DNA from: Providencia sp. R33
GTDB taxonomy: Bacteria; Pseudomonadota; Gammaproteobacteria; Enterobacterales; Enterobacteriaceae
DNA length: 64,000 nucleotides
Assembly (NCBI RefSeq): GCF_019343475.1
Contig: NZ_CP072453.1
Coordinates: forward strand, 1,984,001 to 2,048,000
Direction of reading: 5' to 3'
Part shown: positions 26,790 through 35,984 of the stretch, one piece after another
Position numbering within the stretch: the first letter of the stretch is position 1
How the letters are laid out: every line of letters starts with the position of its first letter
Notes under the pieces: model-generated
What the model saw: the letters and a program-made list of their open reading frames with translations, nothing else
What the model was told of the DNA's origin: nothing
Database searches by the model: none
Position numbers and translations under genes: made by a program

Positions 26790-28025
26790 TTAACATTCAA
26801 TGAGTGACTTCACGGTGGCAAACATCACATCAACGCCACGTGCAATTTGCACGTAATCTGTCCATTCATCAGGGTGATGGCTAAGCCCATTGCGACTAGG
26901 TACAAAAATCAATCCAGTCTGGGTTACCCCCGCAAAAATCATCGTGTCGTGCCCCGCACCACTCACCATGGTTCTAAATTTTAAATTTTGCTCATTTGCA
27001 TGCTGTTGCATTGTACTAATAATTTCATTGTTCAATTCAGTTGGCTGCACATAAAGCGGCTGAATAATATCGCTACCAATACCTGCTGACTCACTGGTTT
27101 TTTCTGTCAGTTCGATGATTTGTTTAATCACTTTGCGCAAAGCAACATCATTTTTCGAACGAATATCGACGCTAAATATGACTTCACTTGGGATAACATT
27201 CGCGCCATTTGGCAGAACATTAAGCCGCCCAACCGTTGCAACCGTGTTGTCCCCCGCGGCTTTTGCCAGCGCGGGGATTTGGCTGATAATCAGGCTAGCA
27301 CACACTAATGCATCCGCACGCATATCCATCGGCGTTGTGCCTGCATGGCCCGCTTTGCCTGTCAGCTTAACTTCTAACTGGCTAATGCCGACGATGGTTT
27401 CGACAATGCCCACATCTTCGCCAGCCTGCTCAAGCACAGGGCCCTGTTCGATATGCAGCTCAAGAAATGCTTTAACGTTTTTCGGGTCTAATACCGCATC
27501 CGCCGCTTTATCTGCATTAAAACCCGCAGCTGCCATACGTTCTGCGGCGCTAACACCTTGCCTATCTTTCAGTTGATAGAGCTCTTTCGTGCCGATTAAC
27601 CCCGTGATCACACTAGATGCCATCAAACCACGACCAAAACTGGTGCCTTCTTCTTCCACTAAGGCAATCACTTCAAGTGGGTATTTTGGCGTTAAGTTTT
27701 GTTCGCGAATACGCGCAACTACATCGAGCCCTGCCACTATTCCCGCGGGGCCATCAAATGCCCCACCATGAGGTACTGAATCAAAATGCGAACCGACTAT
27801 CACCGCGGGCAAATCTGCTTGCTGACCTTCTAGGCGACCATAAATATTACCAATCGCATCTTCACGAACCTGTAAACCAAGTTCTGTCATTTGCTGTTTT
27901 AAATATTGGCGTGCCTGTTTATCTTGCTCGCTATAGCTCATACGTGTTGTGCCTTGGCCTGGCGTCGCGGTGTACTCTGCCAACTGTTCTAAATGACGTT
28001 GAATTCGAGATGTACTTGTTTCCAT
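26790..28025 (-). CDS. M20 family Zn-dependent hydrolase (N-carbamoyl amino acid / allantoate amidohydrolase type)
   Basis: This 411-residue enzyme has the binuclear metal motifs GSHFDSVPHGGAFDGPAG near residue 80, EEEGTSFGRG near 128 and LELHIEQGPVLE near 190. A dimerisation lid with GKAGHAGTTPMDMR lies near 222. The family includes N-carbamoyl-L-amino acid hydrolase, allantoate amidohydrolase and beta-ureidopropionase. No hydantoinase or allantoinase is nearby, so the exact substrate stays open. It is six bases downstream of the transporter gene, suggesting hydrolysis of the imported compound. Confidence 0.87.
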   Translation of the reverse strand: METSTSRIQRHLEQLAEYTATPGQGTTRMSYSEQDKQARQYLKQQMTELGLQVREDAIGNIYGRLEGQQADLPAVIVGSHFDSVPHGGAFDGPAGIVAGLDVVARIREQNLTPKYPLEVIALVEEEGTSFGRGLMASSVITGLIGTKELYQLKDRQGVSAAERMAAAGFNADKAADAVLDPKNVKAFLELHIEQGPVLEQAGEDVGIVETIVGISQLEVKLTGKAGHAGTTPMDMRADALVCASLIISQIPALAKAAGDNTVATVGRLNVLPNGANVIPSEVIFSVDIRSKNDVALRKVIKQIIELTEKTSESAGIGSDIIQPLYVQPTELNNEIISTMQQHANEQNLKFRTMVSGAGHDTMIFAGVTQTGLIFVPSRNGLSHHPDEWTDYVQIARGVDVMFATVKSLIEC

Positions 28026-28031
28026 AATTAT

Positions 28032-29255
28032 TTACCCTGCAACTGGAACAATGTAAGCGACCATAATACCCGCTAAGACAACGGACACCATGGTGACGGA
28101 AATAAAGCCACCGACTAACATTGGCCCTAACATATGGCTAGTTAAAATTTGACGCTCTTTTTCGTCTTTTGTTAGTGCGTTAATCGCTTCGTTAGTAATG
28201 ATGTAATCCGCTGGGAAGCCATACAGTGCAGTTAATGCCACTGCAAAAGCCATCTCTTTAGTGACACCCAACATTTTGCCAACAACCCATGACGCAAGGT
28301 ACATCCCAATAACGGCGGCACTAATTAACACTACCATTGGGTAGACAAGGCGCAATAACATATCTGGTGTTGCATGGTTTAAGGTATCAAAGATAAATAA
28401 CATCAATGCCATGATAGCAAAACCAAACCCATTGGCTTTTTGCAGAGGTTGCCTTTCTAAGAAACCTAATGAAGATGCAATAACCCCAAATAATAAGCAC
28501 AGAACAAATGGGCTGATATTCACGTAAGGTGCAGCATAAGATGAGGCTAAGTAGGCCAAATACCCTACTGCCGCCAAACGTAAAAATTTGAAGTAGCTCG
28601 TGTTATAGTGACTAGGAATTTTTTTAAACATACGCGGCATTTCGTCTTCCGATACCACAGTTTTCACTTCGACCTCTTTGGCACCCTCAACAGAAAGCGT
28701 TTCTTCCCACTGCCCACTACGGTATTTTTCCAGTACACGGCGCCCTTCTTTTTTCAGCATCACTGCCGTTAATGGATAACCCGCAAACCCTTGCATAACA
28801 TAAATTAATATCGCAAAAACGGAGAGATCGACCAGCCCTGCTTCCGCAGCGCCTTTTGACATAATTAAGGAAGAAACAATCCCGCCCACTAATGGAGGAA
28901 CAGCAACTAATACGGTATTCATATCAAATAATGTTATACCGATAATAAAGGTGAGCAGAATAATGCCTAAAATACCCGCCAATGAAATAAGGATGGTTTT
29001 CCATTGACGTAATAATTCTTTCAGGGACAACAAGGTGCCCATATTGGTAATTAATAAATACATTAGGGAAACAGCAACGACCTGTGGAATACCGGCAATG
29101 CTGACAATATCTTTCGGAAAGATTGTCCAATACCCTAGCAAAAATAATACCGCACACACAAAGACGGATGGGATCCATGCTTTGGTTCGTACCGCTATCG
29201 CATCCCCGATATATAATATTCCGACTATCAAAAACAGAGCTAACATCTGCGACAT
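28032..29255 (-). CDS. Multi-pass membrane transporter, substrate unknown
   Basis: This 407-residue protein has about ten to eleven hydrophobic segments and one charged cytoplasmic loop near residues 165-215 (EGRRVLEKYRSGQW to EDEMPRMF). Two halves with similar Gly-rich segments (VPPLVGGIVSSLIMSKGAAEAG and ALTALYGFPADYIITNEA) suggest an inverted-repeat ion-coupled carrier somewhat like the GltS group; that likeness is tentative. It is first in the operon with two M20 amidohydrolases, so it probably imports their amide substrate. Confidence 0.75.
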   Translation of the reverse strand: MSQMLALFLIVGILYIGDAIAVRTKAWIPSVFVCAVLFLLGYWTIFPKDIVSIAGIPQVVAVSLMYLLITNMGTLLSLKELLRQWKTILISLAGILGIILLTFIIGITLFDMNTVLVAVPPLVGGIVSSLIMSKGAAEAGLVDLSVFAILIYVMQGFAGYPLTAVMLKKEGRRVLEKYRSGQWEETLSVEGAKEVEVKTVVSEDEMPRMFKKIPSHYNTSYFKFLRLAAVGYLAYLASSYAAPYVNISPFVLCLLFGVIASSLGFLERQPLQKANGFGFAIMALMLFIFDTLNHATPDMLLRLVYPMVVLISAAVIGMYLASWVVGKMLGVTKEMAFAVALTALYGFPADYIITNEAINALTKDEKERQILTSHMLGPMLVGGFISVTMVSVVLAGIMVAYIVPVAG

Positions 29256-29818
29256 AACTTTTTCCCCGCGTATATCTTTTTATTTACTTATATTTTTAGT
29301 ATTAGAAGCCATTAATATTAGTTAATTACTAATTTACAGCCTATTTATGGATGATAAATCATCAATATAAAGAGCATTTCGCTGCAAACATACAAAATTG
29401 CAACAAAATTCATCATAACATTGAAAATACAGATGTATAGATAACTGAACAGGATTAAATCAGGCAGGAATACAGGCAGTAAATTTATTGAGTAGTGAAT
29501 TATTACACCGAAAAGCATTTAAACATCAGTATTCGTTTATTAATAAATCAATTAAACGATAGATAATGTCATTATAAACTTAATTAATAATCAAATTCAC
29601 TTTAGCTTATTTTTTAATCTCTAAAATTATATTCTATCGCTAAGCAAACAAATTTCAATAATTCACGCAAGTTACAGCAGAAATACCTGATAAATATGAC
29701 TAATATTTATATTTAAATAAAATATTCTACTTAATTTTATTATTGACTAATTTACCTACAATTCAGATGAATAAAGGTGGATAGCCCTTTATCCTTGTAT
29801 AGAATTATTGACAGTAAA
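29256..29818. other. AT-rich intergenic region without a gene
   Basis: This stretch between the transporter start and the dalT terminator is very AT-rich. It must hold the promoter of the transporter-amidohydrolase operon. I see no convincing ORF, RNA or repeat in it. Confidence 0.6.
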
Positions 29819-29854
29819 ATAAAAAACCCATAAATCACGATTTATGGGTTTGAT
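29819..29854 (-). terminator. Intrinsic terminator after dalT
   Basis: ACCCATAAATC and GATTTATGGGT pair around a two-base centre. On the minus strand a T run follows, a few bases beyond the dalT stop. Confidence 0.9.
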
Positions 29855-29866
29855 ACAAAAATAGCT

Positions 29867-31156
29867 TTAGTTATTGGTTTGCTGCTGTGCAATTACCTTA
29901 GTTGGTTTAATTTTGCGGTTATTTTCAAAGCCAGGTTGAGGAACTTTTATAAAGAACGTCAGAATTCCTGCAAAGATATACAACCCAGTGTATGCCCACA
30001 CAACCCCGACAATATCGAAGAAAGGCAGCACCAAGCTGGCAATCGCTGGAGCAGCAAAGTTACTTAAACCTGCAGATAAGTTGTAAATCGAAACTGCGGC
30101 ACCTTTATGGTGTGGCTCAATACTTGGGAATACCGCCGTCATTGGTACAAAGGCCGCAACAAAAATACCCAGTAAAATGGCAGGGATCAGGGCAATCGCA
30201 AAATTATGCCCGAAATAAACCGGTAAGTAGTAAAACAGTAGGCTAGAAACTGCCATCCCCAAACAACCAAACCATCTGACTTGGCGGATCCAACCAATGT
30301 GTTCCCCAACAATGCCCCAAAAGATATTGGTAAAAATGGTCACAAAGAAGAACACCGCCCAAATTTGTAGCCACTCAGAAATAGTAAAGCCTAAGCGGTC
30401 AACAAATAGCAATGGCATGATAATCGCAAAACCAAATAACGAAATAGTATTGATAATGCGGATCAAGCTCGCCATAAAGATATCTTTATTAGTAAACAGA
30501 ATTGTCGCCGCACGGGATAACTCCGCCATTTTGTCTTTCATTGGCAAATCAACTTTCGAGCGGTCAACAGGAATATTACGCAAACTAAAGTAAGCAATCA
30601 TACCGCCGATGGCGACCCAGCCGATTGCCATCCAGAGTGTGCCTGTTTCCCCCATCATTGGGATTGAGAAACTTGGCAAATAGCTGCCGATGACACCAAT
30701 TCCCACCGAATACATCGCCCAGAACCAGCCTGTAGCCGCCGCAAGGTGAGCACGGGGAATAACCTGTACCAACATCATCATAAAGGAATAAATAAACAAC
30801 GGATAAGCTAGCCCACGAATACCATAAAACAGCAACATCATACTGTAGCTTTTCATGCCTAATCCGAAAGCCATAAATAATGCGTGCATGACAATCCATA
30901 AAACAAAGCCGATCATCATGGCTTTTAAAGGTGTGATAATTTCAGCAACCACACCCGACGCCCAAGCTGCCACCGCAGCCATCAAGCCATAAACTGTGAA
31001 TACCATTGCGGACTGTGTTGGTGTAAAACCTAAGTCAGTAATATGTTTCGATAAAAAAGCCATTTCAAAGCCATCACCGCTCATAAAAATAGCGATAGCG
31101 ATAAAACCCCAGAACAAATGCTTAGGTAAACCAAGCCAATACTGCTGTTGTTCCAT
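29867..31156 (-). CDS. dalT: DalT, D-arabitol MFS transporter
   Basis: This 429-residue major facilitator protein has 12 predicted membrane segments and strong resemblance to Klebsiella DalT/RbtT (GDGFEMAFLSKHITDLGF near residue 27, GLMAAVAAWASGVVAEI near 55). It would import D-arabitol by proton symport. It is third in dalD-dalK-dalT order, the Klebsiella arrangement. A paralogue at 38915-40180 serves the tetritol locus. The ribitol genes further right have no transporter of their own, so this one might also carry ribitol. Confidence 0.88.
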   Translation of the reverse strand: MEQQQYWLGLPKHLFWGFIAIAIFMSGDGFEMAFLSKHITDLGFTPTQSAMVFTVYGLMAAVAAWASGVVAEIITPLKAMMIGFVLWIVMHALFMAFGLGMKSYSMMLLFYGIRGLAYPLFIYSFMMMLVQVIPRAHLAAATGWFWAMYSVGIGVIGSYLPSFSIPMMGETGTLWMAIGWVAIGGMIAYFSLRNIPVDRSKVDLPMKDKMAELSRAATILFTNKDIFMASLIRIINTISLFGFAIIMPLLFVDRLGFTISEWLQIWAVFFFVTIFTNIFWGIVGEHIGWIRQVRWFGCLGMAVSSLLFYYLPVYFGHNFAIALIPAILLGIFVAAFVPMTAVFPSIEPHHKGAAVSIYNLSAGLSNFAAPAIASLVLPFFDIVGVVWAYTGLYIFAGILTFFIKVPQPGFENNRKIKPTKVIAQQQTNN

Positions 31157-31247
31157 TGCAGTTTCCTCATTTTATGTTGTTATTTTAATCAGTTGCGAAG
31201 AAAGAACGGTAAAGGAGGTAGGTAGGGAATACCTCCTTTTCGGCCGA

Positions 31248-32714
31248 TTACGGCATAAGCTCTCTTGCTTGTTTTTGTTGCTGGTACAATAAACGGAATA
31301 CATCAAGCCGTTGATTGAGAACTTGTTGATTAATCACTTGAGGCAAATAGGTGTTAAGAATGTCTGGTTTTTGACATACCTTATCCACTTCGCCTCCATC
31401 GGCAAGCCATGCAAGGCGTGCCGCACCTAATGCTCCTGAAGAACTTGCTGGGTGTGTGACGATAGGCACATTAATCACATCGGCAATTAATTGCGCCCAA
31501 ATTGGGCTGCGAGCACCGCCCCCCGTGAGGCTACAGCGTGGCATTATTGTGCCCGTTTGCTGTAGCACATTCATACCATCTGCTAAAGCAAAAGTAACAC
31601 CTTCAATCACTGCGTAACCCAGCTCCGCTCGGGTTGTTTCATTGCGCAGCGCAAAAAAGGAACCTGTCGCATAAGGGTCATTGTGTGGTGTTCTTTCCCC
31701 TGAAAGATAAGGTAAAAATATCGGCGCGCGTTTTTTCTGCTCATCCGTTAATTGACCTACTTCGTCCATCAGTTGGTTTTCTGTCGTTGACAATAGCTGG
31801 CAAACCCAGCGCAAACAGTTTGCCGCACTCAGCATCACGCTCATTTGGTGCCAACGGTTTGGCAAGGCATGGGCAAAGGCGTGAACACCATGTTGAGGGT
31901 CCGCTTGTAGCTGGTTATTCACCACAAAAATCACCCCTGAAGTACCAAGGGAAATCAGTGCATCGCCTTCATTAATGGCTCCGACACCTACCGCAGAAGC
32001 CGCATTATCACCACCGCCACCGGCAATAATCACGTCTGCACTCAGCCCCCAATGAGAGGCTAAATCAGCACGCAACACACCACTTTTTTCAGCGCCCTCT
32101 ACTAAAAGTGGCATTTGTTCACGAGTTAAATTTGTGGCTGCTAATAATTCATCAGACCAATCACGTTTAGCGACATCAAGCCACAGTGTGCCAGACGCAT
32201 CTGACATTTCACTGACAAATTGACCTGTCATCTTCCAACGCAAGTAGTCTTTCGGTAACAATACTTTGCCAATTTCGCGGAAAATCTGTGGCTCATGTTG
32301 CGCAACCCACAAGAGTTTCGGCGCCGTAAAACCAGGCATCACCAAGTTTGCCCCAACGGTCAGGAATTCTGGGTACTGCTCCATCAGCCATTCGCACTCT
32401 TTAGCGCTACGAGTGTCATTCCACAAAATGCAATCACGCAGCACCTTGTTTTGCTTATCCAATAAAACAGCGCCGTGCATTTGCCCTGATAGGCCAATCC
32501 CTTTGACTGCGGCCCACGCTTCTGGCGCTTTTTGTTTTAAGGTTGCGACTACTGCATTTGTGGCTTCCCACCAGCTATCTGGGGATTGCTCAGCCCACTG
32601 AGGGTGTGGTCGCTGTACCGTTAGTGCCATATGGCTGGACGCAACAATTTCCCCTTGCCTGTCAATCAAAACAGCCTTTAGCTCAGAAGTGCCAAGGTCA
32701 ATTCCAAGGTACAT
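31248..32714 (-). CDS. dalK: DalK, D-xylulokinase
   Basis: This 488-residue FGGY-family kinase phosphorylates D-xylulose to D-xylulose 5-phosphate, the second step of D-arabitol breakdown. Visible are the ATP-site start YLGIDLGTSELKAV, the xylulokinase motif GLSGQMHGAVLLD near residue 77, WNDTRSAKE near 100, and SGERTPHNDP near 330. The ATG at 32714 has an AAGGAG site; an in-frame extension of 14 residues into dalD lacks support. It begins 11 bases after the dalD stop. Confidence 0.92.
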   Translation of the reverse strand: MYLGIDLGTSELKAVLIDRQGEIVASSHMALTVQRPHPQWAEQSPDSWWEATNAVVATLKQKAPEAWAAVKGIGLSGQMHGAVLLDKQNKVLRDCILWNDTRSAKECEWLMEQYPEFLTVGANLVMPGFTAPKLLWVAQHEPQIFREIGKVLLPKDYLRWKMTGQFVSEMSDASGTLWLDVAKRDWSDELLAATNLTREQMPLLVEGAEKSGVLRADLASHWGLSADVIIAGGGGDNAASAVGVGAINEGDALISLGTSGVIFVVNNQLQADPQHGVHAFAHALPNRWHQMSVMLSAANCLRWVCQLLSTTENQLMDEVGQLTDEQKKRAPIFLPYLSGERTPHNDPYATGSFFALRNETTRAELGYAVIEGVTFALADGMNVLQQTGTIMPRCSLTGGGARSPIWAQLIADVINVPIVTHPASSSGALGAARLAWLADGGEVDKVCQKPDILNTYLPQVINQQVLNQRLDVFRLLYQQQKQARELMP

Positions 32715-32725
32715 TGCCTTTCTCC

Positions 32726-34114
32726 TTACAGCGATTGCTGCGGTGATTTCAGCCAAGTTTCGATACTGGCAACGGTTTTGCTCATAAGTTCATGAAATTC
32801 AGGTGAATGCGCAAGGGAGCCAAATAACATCTCGCTCGAGACAAATTGTGTTAATGCATCCGCGGAATTCATCATTTTTTGATAATATTCGCCATCTAAT
32901 ACACCATCTTGGTATTCATAAGGTAGCTCACCTTTTGCCCAGCGTTGCAAGTAAACAAAAAAGAGCGCGGGCAATACCGCCGTTGCCGCTGGCGCTTGAT
33001 TACGCTGGTAACATTCTTGCAGTGTCGGTGTAATGAACCCAGGGATTTTTGATAAACCATCAGCCGCAACACGTTGATTGGTATCTTTAATGTAAGGATT
33101 GCTAAAACGATCGAGTACCACATCGCGGTACTGTTCTAAATCCAGCGGGCTTGGTGATAACGAGGGGATCACATCTTGTGTGACGTAATTCCACGCCATT
33201 TGTTTGATTGGCAATTCTCGCGTGCTGTCGTCGATAAAACTCAAGCCGATTAACGTCCCTGCCCAAGCAATACAACTGTGACTTGCATTCAGGATACGAA
33301 TTTTGGCTTCTTCCCACGGCAGTACCGACTCCACCATCTCAACATCGACATTTTCTAATGCAGGGCGTCCATTAATGAAATCATCTTCAATAACCCATTG
33401 AATGAAAGCTTCCCCCATTACAGGTGCTTTATCGTCCCAGCCAGTGTGTTCTTTCACGCGTTCTGCTACATCAGGAGTTGGACGAGGCGTTATTCTATCC
33501 ACCATGGTATTTGGTGAGCGAGTATGGTCTTTCACCCATTGGTATAGCTCATCTTCGCCTTTTAATTGTAAAAACGATAAGAAACCATGGCGAAAACGTT
33601 CGCCGTTATGACGCAAGTTATCACAGTTTAATAAGGTGACTGGTTCACCATGGGCAGCAAGTCGCGCACGTAAGATTTCAGTCAATGCACCGTAAATTGT
33701 GGTCATTTTCCCAGATAAATCCGCTTTGATATCTGGTTGTTGGGTATCTAGCTCATGTTGAGGTGTCAGATAATAGCCTGCCTCAGTGACGGTAAAAGCA
33801 ATTACGCGAGTGGCTTTATCACGGCCTTGTTCAACAAGTTGGCTTAAATTTTCATCCCAGTGCAAGATTTTGCGCACTGACGTGATTTTTTCGTAGTGAC
33901 GCTCACCTTCTGGCGAAACCGTTTCAAGGGTATATTCGCCATTTTGCTTCGCTAAGTTATCAAGCAATGCATTCGCATCATTGCGAATATTACCGAGCGC
34001 AATAGACCAACTGTCATCCCCCTGCGCAATTAAACGGTGTAAATACCAAGCTTGATGAGCACGATGGAACGACCCTGCACCAATGTGCATCCATACGGAT
34101 TTCTGCTTTAGCAT
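32726..34114 (-). CDS. dalD: DalD, D-arabitol 4-dehydrogenase
   Basis: This 462-residue member of the polyol-specific long-chain dehydrogenase (mannitol dehydrogenase) family oxidises D-arabitol to D-xylulose with NAD+. It shows the N-terminal nucleotide-binding pattern GAGSFHRAHQAWYLHRL near residue 11 and the catalytic Lys-Asn-His set in the segment AKIRILNASHSCIAW near 269. It is the first gene of the dal operon and is divergent from dalR, with operator-like palindromes between them. Confidence 0.93.
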   Translation of the reverse strand: MLKQKSVWMHIGAGSFHRAHQAWYLHRLIAQGDDSWSIALGNIRNDANALLDNLAKQNGEYTLETVSPEGERHYEKITSVRKILHWDENLSQLVEQGRDKATRVIAFTVTEAGYYLTPQHELDTQQPDIKADLSGKMTTIYGALTEILRARLAAHGEPVTLLNCDNLRHNGERFRHGFLSFLQLKGEDELYQWVKDHTRSPNTMVDRITPRPTPDVAERVKEHTGWDDKAPVMGEAFIQWVIEDDFINGRPALENVDVEMVESVLPWEEAKIRILNASHSCIAWAGTLIGLSFIDDSTRELPIKQMAWNYVTQDVIPSLSPSPLDLEQYRDVVLDRFSNPYIKDTNQRVAADGLSKIPGFITPTLQECYQRNQAPAATAVLPALFFVYLQRWAKGELPYEYQDGVLDGEYYQKMMNSADALTQFVSSEMLFGSLAHSPEFHELMSKTVASIETWLKSPQQSL

Positions 34115-34154
34115 TGTGACTCCTTAACTTAAAATAAATATTTGCCATTTTCAT

Positions 34155-34166
34155 GGGCATATGCCC
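34155..34166. promoter_or_regulatory. Palindromic operator candidate between dalD and dalR
   Basis: GGGCATATGCCC is a perfect 12-bp palindrome. TTGCCC half-sites recur at 34230 and 34249, 19 bases apart, before dalR. This suits binding by the SorC-type DalR to both divergent promoters. No experimental data are implied. Confidence 0.55.
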
Positions 34167-34290
34167 GTTTGTTATATTTTAGTTTCAATCGAACAAGAAT
34201 TACTGCGATAATGGTCACAGTAATGACTTTTGCCCTTTTAATAAGCAATTGCCCAGAATTACAATGATGGAAAAAGGCAGGAGACCGTCC

Positions 34291-35241
34291 ATGCAGAAAG
34301 AATTAAAAAAAATGGAACAAGCCGCGAGAGCCGCGTGGCTGTATTTTGTGGCAGGTAAAACGCAGCAAGAAATTGCGCAGGAATTAGGGCTATCACGCCA
34401 AGTCGCTCAGCGATTGATCTCTTTAGCCAAAGAGCGAGGTATGGTGCATGTACAAATCACCCACCCGGTCACTGAGTGCTTGCGACTCGCCAACGAGATA
34501 CAGCAAAAATACAATCTCACCCATTGTTATGTTGTGCCTTCGGGGCAGCTTGATACGAATGCCACGCTGGATATGATCGCCGTTGCGGGCGCAGAATTGA
34601 TGGAACAGCTAATTGAGCAGGATAAACCCCAAGTTATAGGTATCGGTTCAGGAAGAACATTACGCAGTATTATTGATGCACTGCCTTACCTTGAGATGCC
34701 GCAGCACCAATGTGTCTCATTAATTGGTGCAATTGCCCGTGATAGCTCTGCGACACGCTATGATATCCCCTTACGTTTTGCAGAAAAACTGCAATGTCGC
34801 CATTATATCCTCCCCGCACCATTGTACGCGGATAGCCCTGAAGACAAAGCCATGTGGTGTCAACACCGCGTCTATAAAGAGGTCACTGAAAAAGGTTTAA
34901 ATGCCGATATCACCTTTATTGGGATTGGCGAAGTGGGAAAAAATTGCCCATTAAATTCAGAAGGGTTTGTCACCGATGAGCAACTTGAAATGCTGCTGGA
35001 TAAAGGTGTCGCAGGAGAGCTCCTCGGCCACTTTATTAAAGCCAACGGTGAACGCTTAGCCACCAGCTTAGATGAAACCCACACGAGTGTGCCGCTATTT
35101 TCCCCACCAAATCACCCTGTGATTGCATTTGCAGGGGGAGCGCATAAAACTCAGGCAATTCAAGCCGTACTCAACGGCGGTTGGGTAACGGGTTTAGTCA
35201 CCGATGAAGCCACTGCTCAACAATTATTAGCGAATAATTAA
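34291..35241 (+). CDS. dalR: DalR, SorC-family repressor of the D-arabitol operon
   Basis: This 316-residue regulator has an N-terminal helix-turn-helix (KTQQEIAQELGLSRQVAQRLI, about residues 24-44) and a C-terminal sugar-phosphate-binding domain (GIGSGRTLRSIIDAL near 128, FIGIGEVG near 205). It is divergent from dalD and presumably represses dalDKT until D-arabitol or D-xylulose is present. The ATG at 34291 is chosen for its AGGAG site; in-frame starts at 34249 (TTG) and 34264 are possible. Confidence 0.87.
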   Translation: MQKELKKMEQAARAAWLYFVAGKTQQEIAQELGLSRQVAQRLISLAKERGMVHVQITHPVTECLRLANEIQQKYNLTHCYVVPSGQLDTNATLDMIAVAGAELMEQLIEQDKPQVIGIGSGRTLRSIIDALPYLEMPQHQCVSLIGAIARDSSATRYDIPLRFAEKLQCRHYILPAPLYADSPEDKAMWCQHRVYKEVTEKGLNADITFIGIGEVGKNCPLNSEGFVTDEQLEMLLDKGVAGELLGHFIKANGERLATSLDETHTSVPLFSPPNHPVIAFAGGAHKTQAIQAVLNGGWVTGLVTDEATAQQLLANN

Positions 35242-35243
35242 CC

Positions 35244-35282
35244 CCAATATCCAAGCGGCAATAATGTCGCTTGGATATTTTA
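35244..35282. terminator. Bidirectional terminator between dalR and crcB
   Basis: AATATCCAAGCG and CGCTTGGATATT pair around GCAATAATGT with T/A tracts on the flanks. It separates two convergent genes. Confidence 0.85.
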
Positions 35283-35292
35283 TTACTCAAAC

Positions 35293-35673
35293 TTACCCCT
35301 GTGCCAGCCAGTTATGACAGAGCATACCGAGTAAGGTAAAGATCAATGCGCCAATCACGTGGATAGCAATAGTGCTAATCGCAAAGCCCAATTTCCCTTC
35401 TTGGATGAGCACTAACACTTCTAATGAGAAAGTCGAAAAGGTGGTAAAAGCACCGCAAAAACCCGTCACAATAAATAACTTATACGCAGGGCTGATGTTA
35501 GCGCTGGCAAAGTAGGAAATGGCAAAGCCAATGACAAAGCCACCAACAAGGTTAACCGCAACAGTACCAAGGGGAATATTCGGATAGAGGTGATTCATTT
35601 TCAGGCTAACAAACCATCTCAGCCAACCACCGAGAACAGAACCAATCGCAATTGCAAATAAAGAGGCGTACAT
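35293..35673 (-). CDS. crcB: CrcB/FluC, fluoride ion channel
   Basis: This 126-residue small membrane protein has four hydrophobic segments and the family motifs GSVLGGWLRW near residue 11, NLVGGFVIG near 41 and GFCGAFTTFSTFS near 71. Fluc proteins form dual-topology dimers that expel fluoride. The ATG at 35673 gives the family's usual start; the frame is open 30 codons further but that part is the leader. A fluoride riboswitch lies about 180 bases upstream on the same strand. Confidence 0.93.
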   Translation of the reverse strand: MYASLFAIAIGSVLGGWLRWFVSLKMNHLYPNIPLGTVAVNLVGGFVIGFAISYFASANISPAYKLFIVTGFCGAFTTFSTFSLEVLVLIQEGKLGFAISTIAIHVIGALIFTLLGMLCHNWLAQG

Positions 35674-35730
35674 AGAAACTTCCCATAAAACGTTAGGCGG
35701 GATAAATGAACGGAAAGTCTCCCTATTATA

Positions 35731-35790
35731 CTCTAAATAATTCGAGTTACATGTAGGCGACAAGCGAAGTAACTTAAAGTATGGCGAGTA
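35731..35790. repeat. Short hairpin repeat in the crcB leader
   Basis: It begins CTCTAAATAATTC and contains arms TTCGAGTTAC and GTAACTTAAA around TAGGCGACAAGCGAA. It shares the CTAAATA-TTC start and the AGGC-CAA-CGAAG core with the 14.3-kb tandem repeats but lacks their central module. Confidence 0.65.
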
Positions 35791-35802
35791 TCGGTCATTT
35801 AT

Positions 35803-35861
35803 GCCCTAAATTCAGGGCACATAAACCTACGTACCCCGTCGAATGAACAGGTTAACGTAGG
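35803..35861 (-). promoter_or_regulatory. Candidate expression-platform hairpins downstream of the fluoride aptamer
   Basis: Read on the minus strand, CCTACGT at the aptamer end can pair with ACGTAGG 22 bases later (+ strand 35855-35861 with 35826-35832). The first arm overlaps the aptamer's pseudoknot strand, so the two folds exclude each other. A second hairpin, GCCCTGAATTTAGGGC, follows at 35803-35818. Neither has a strong T run, so the control mode is unclear. Confidence 0.6.
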
Positions 35862-35914
35862 CATCATTAGCCCAACAGGGCGGTTTCTTAACAGCAGGAG
35901 GAATGCCATCTCCC
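35855..35914 (-). ncRNA. Fluoride riboswitch (crcB motif)
   Basis: On the minus strand the sequence reads GGGAGATGGCATTCCTCC, then AAACCGCCC, TGTT, GGGCTAATGATGCCTACG. This matches the crcB-motif layout GG-GATGG-GTTC-CC, AAACCGCC, GGGCTGATGATGCCTAC. The loop GGCAT can form the pseudoknot with ATGCC, and GCCC pairs with GGGC as the second helix. It precedes crcB on the same strand, as expected for a fluoride sensor. Confidence 0.9.
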
Positions 35915-35984
35915 TAAATAATCACCTTAAAATAATAAGGCAACTCATTAGGAGATGTAAACCTATTTTATAACATGCGAGATC

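Noticed and set aside
27115..27576. Plus-strand ORF of 153 codons across an M20 hydrolase gene
   Set aside because: Long but antisense to a clear enzyme with catalytic motifs; Ala/Ser-rich composition is typical of a frame opposite a real gene.
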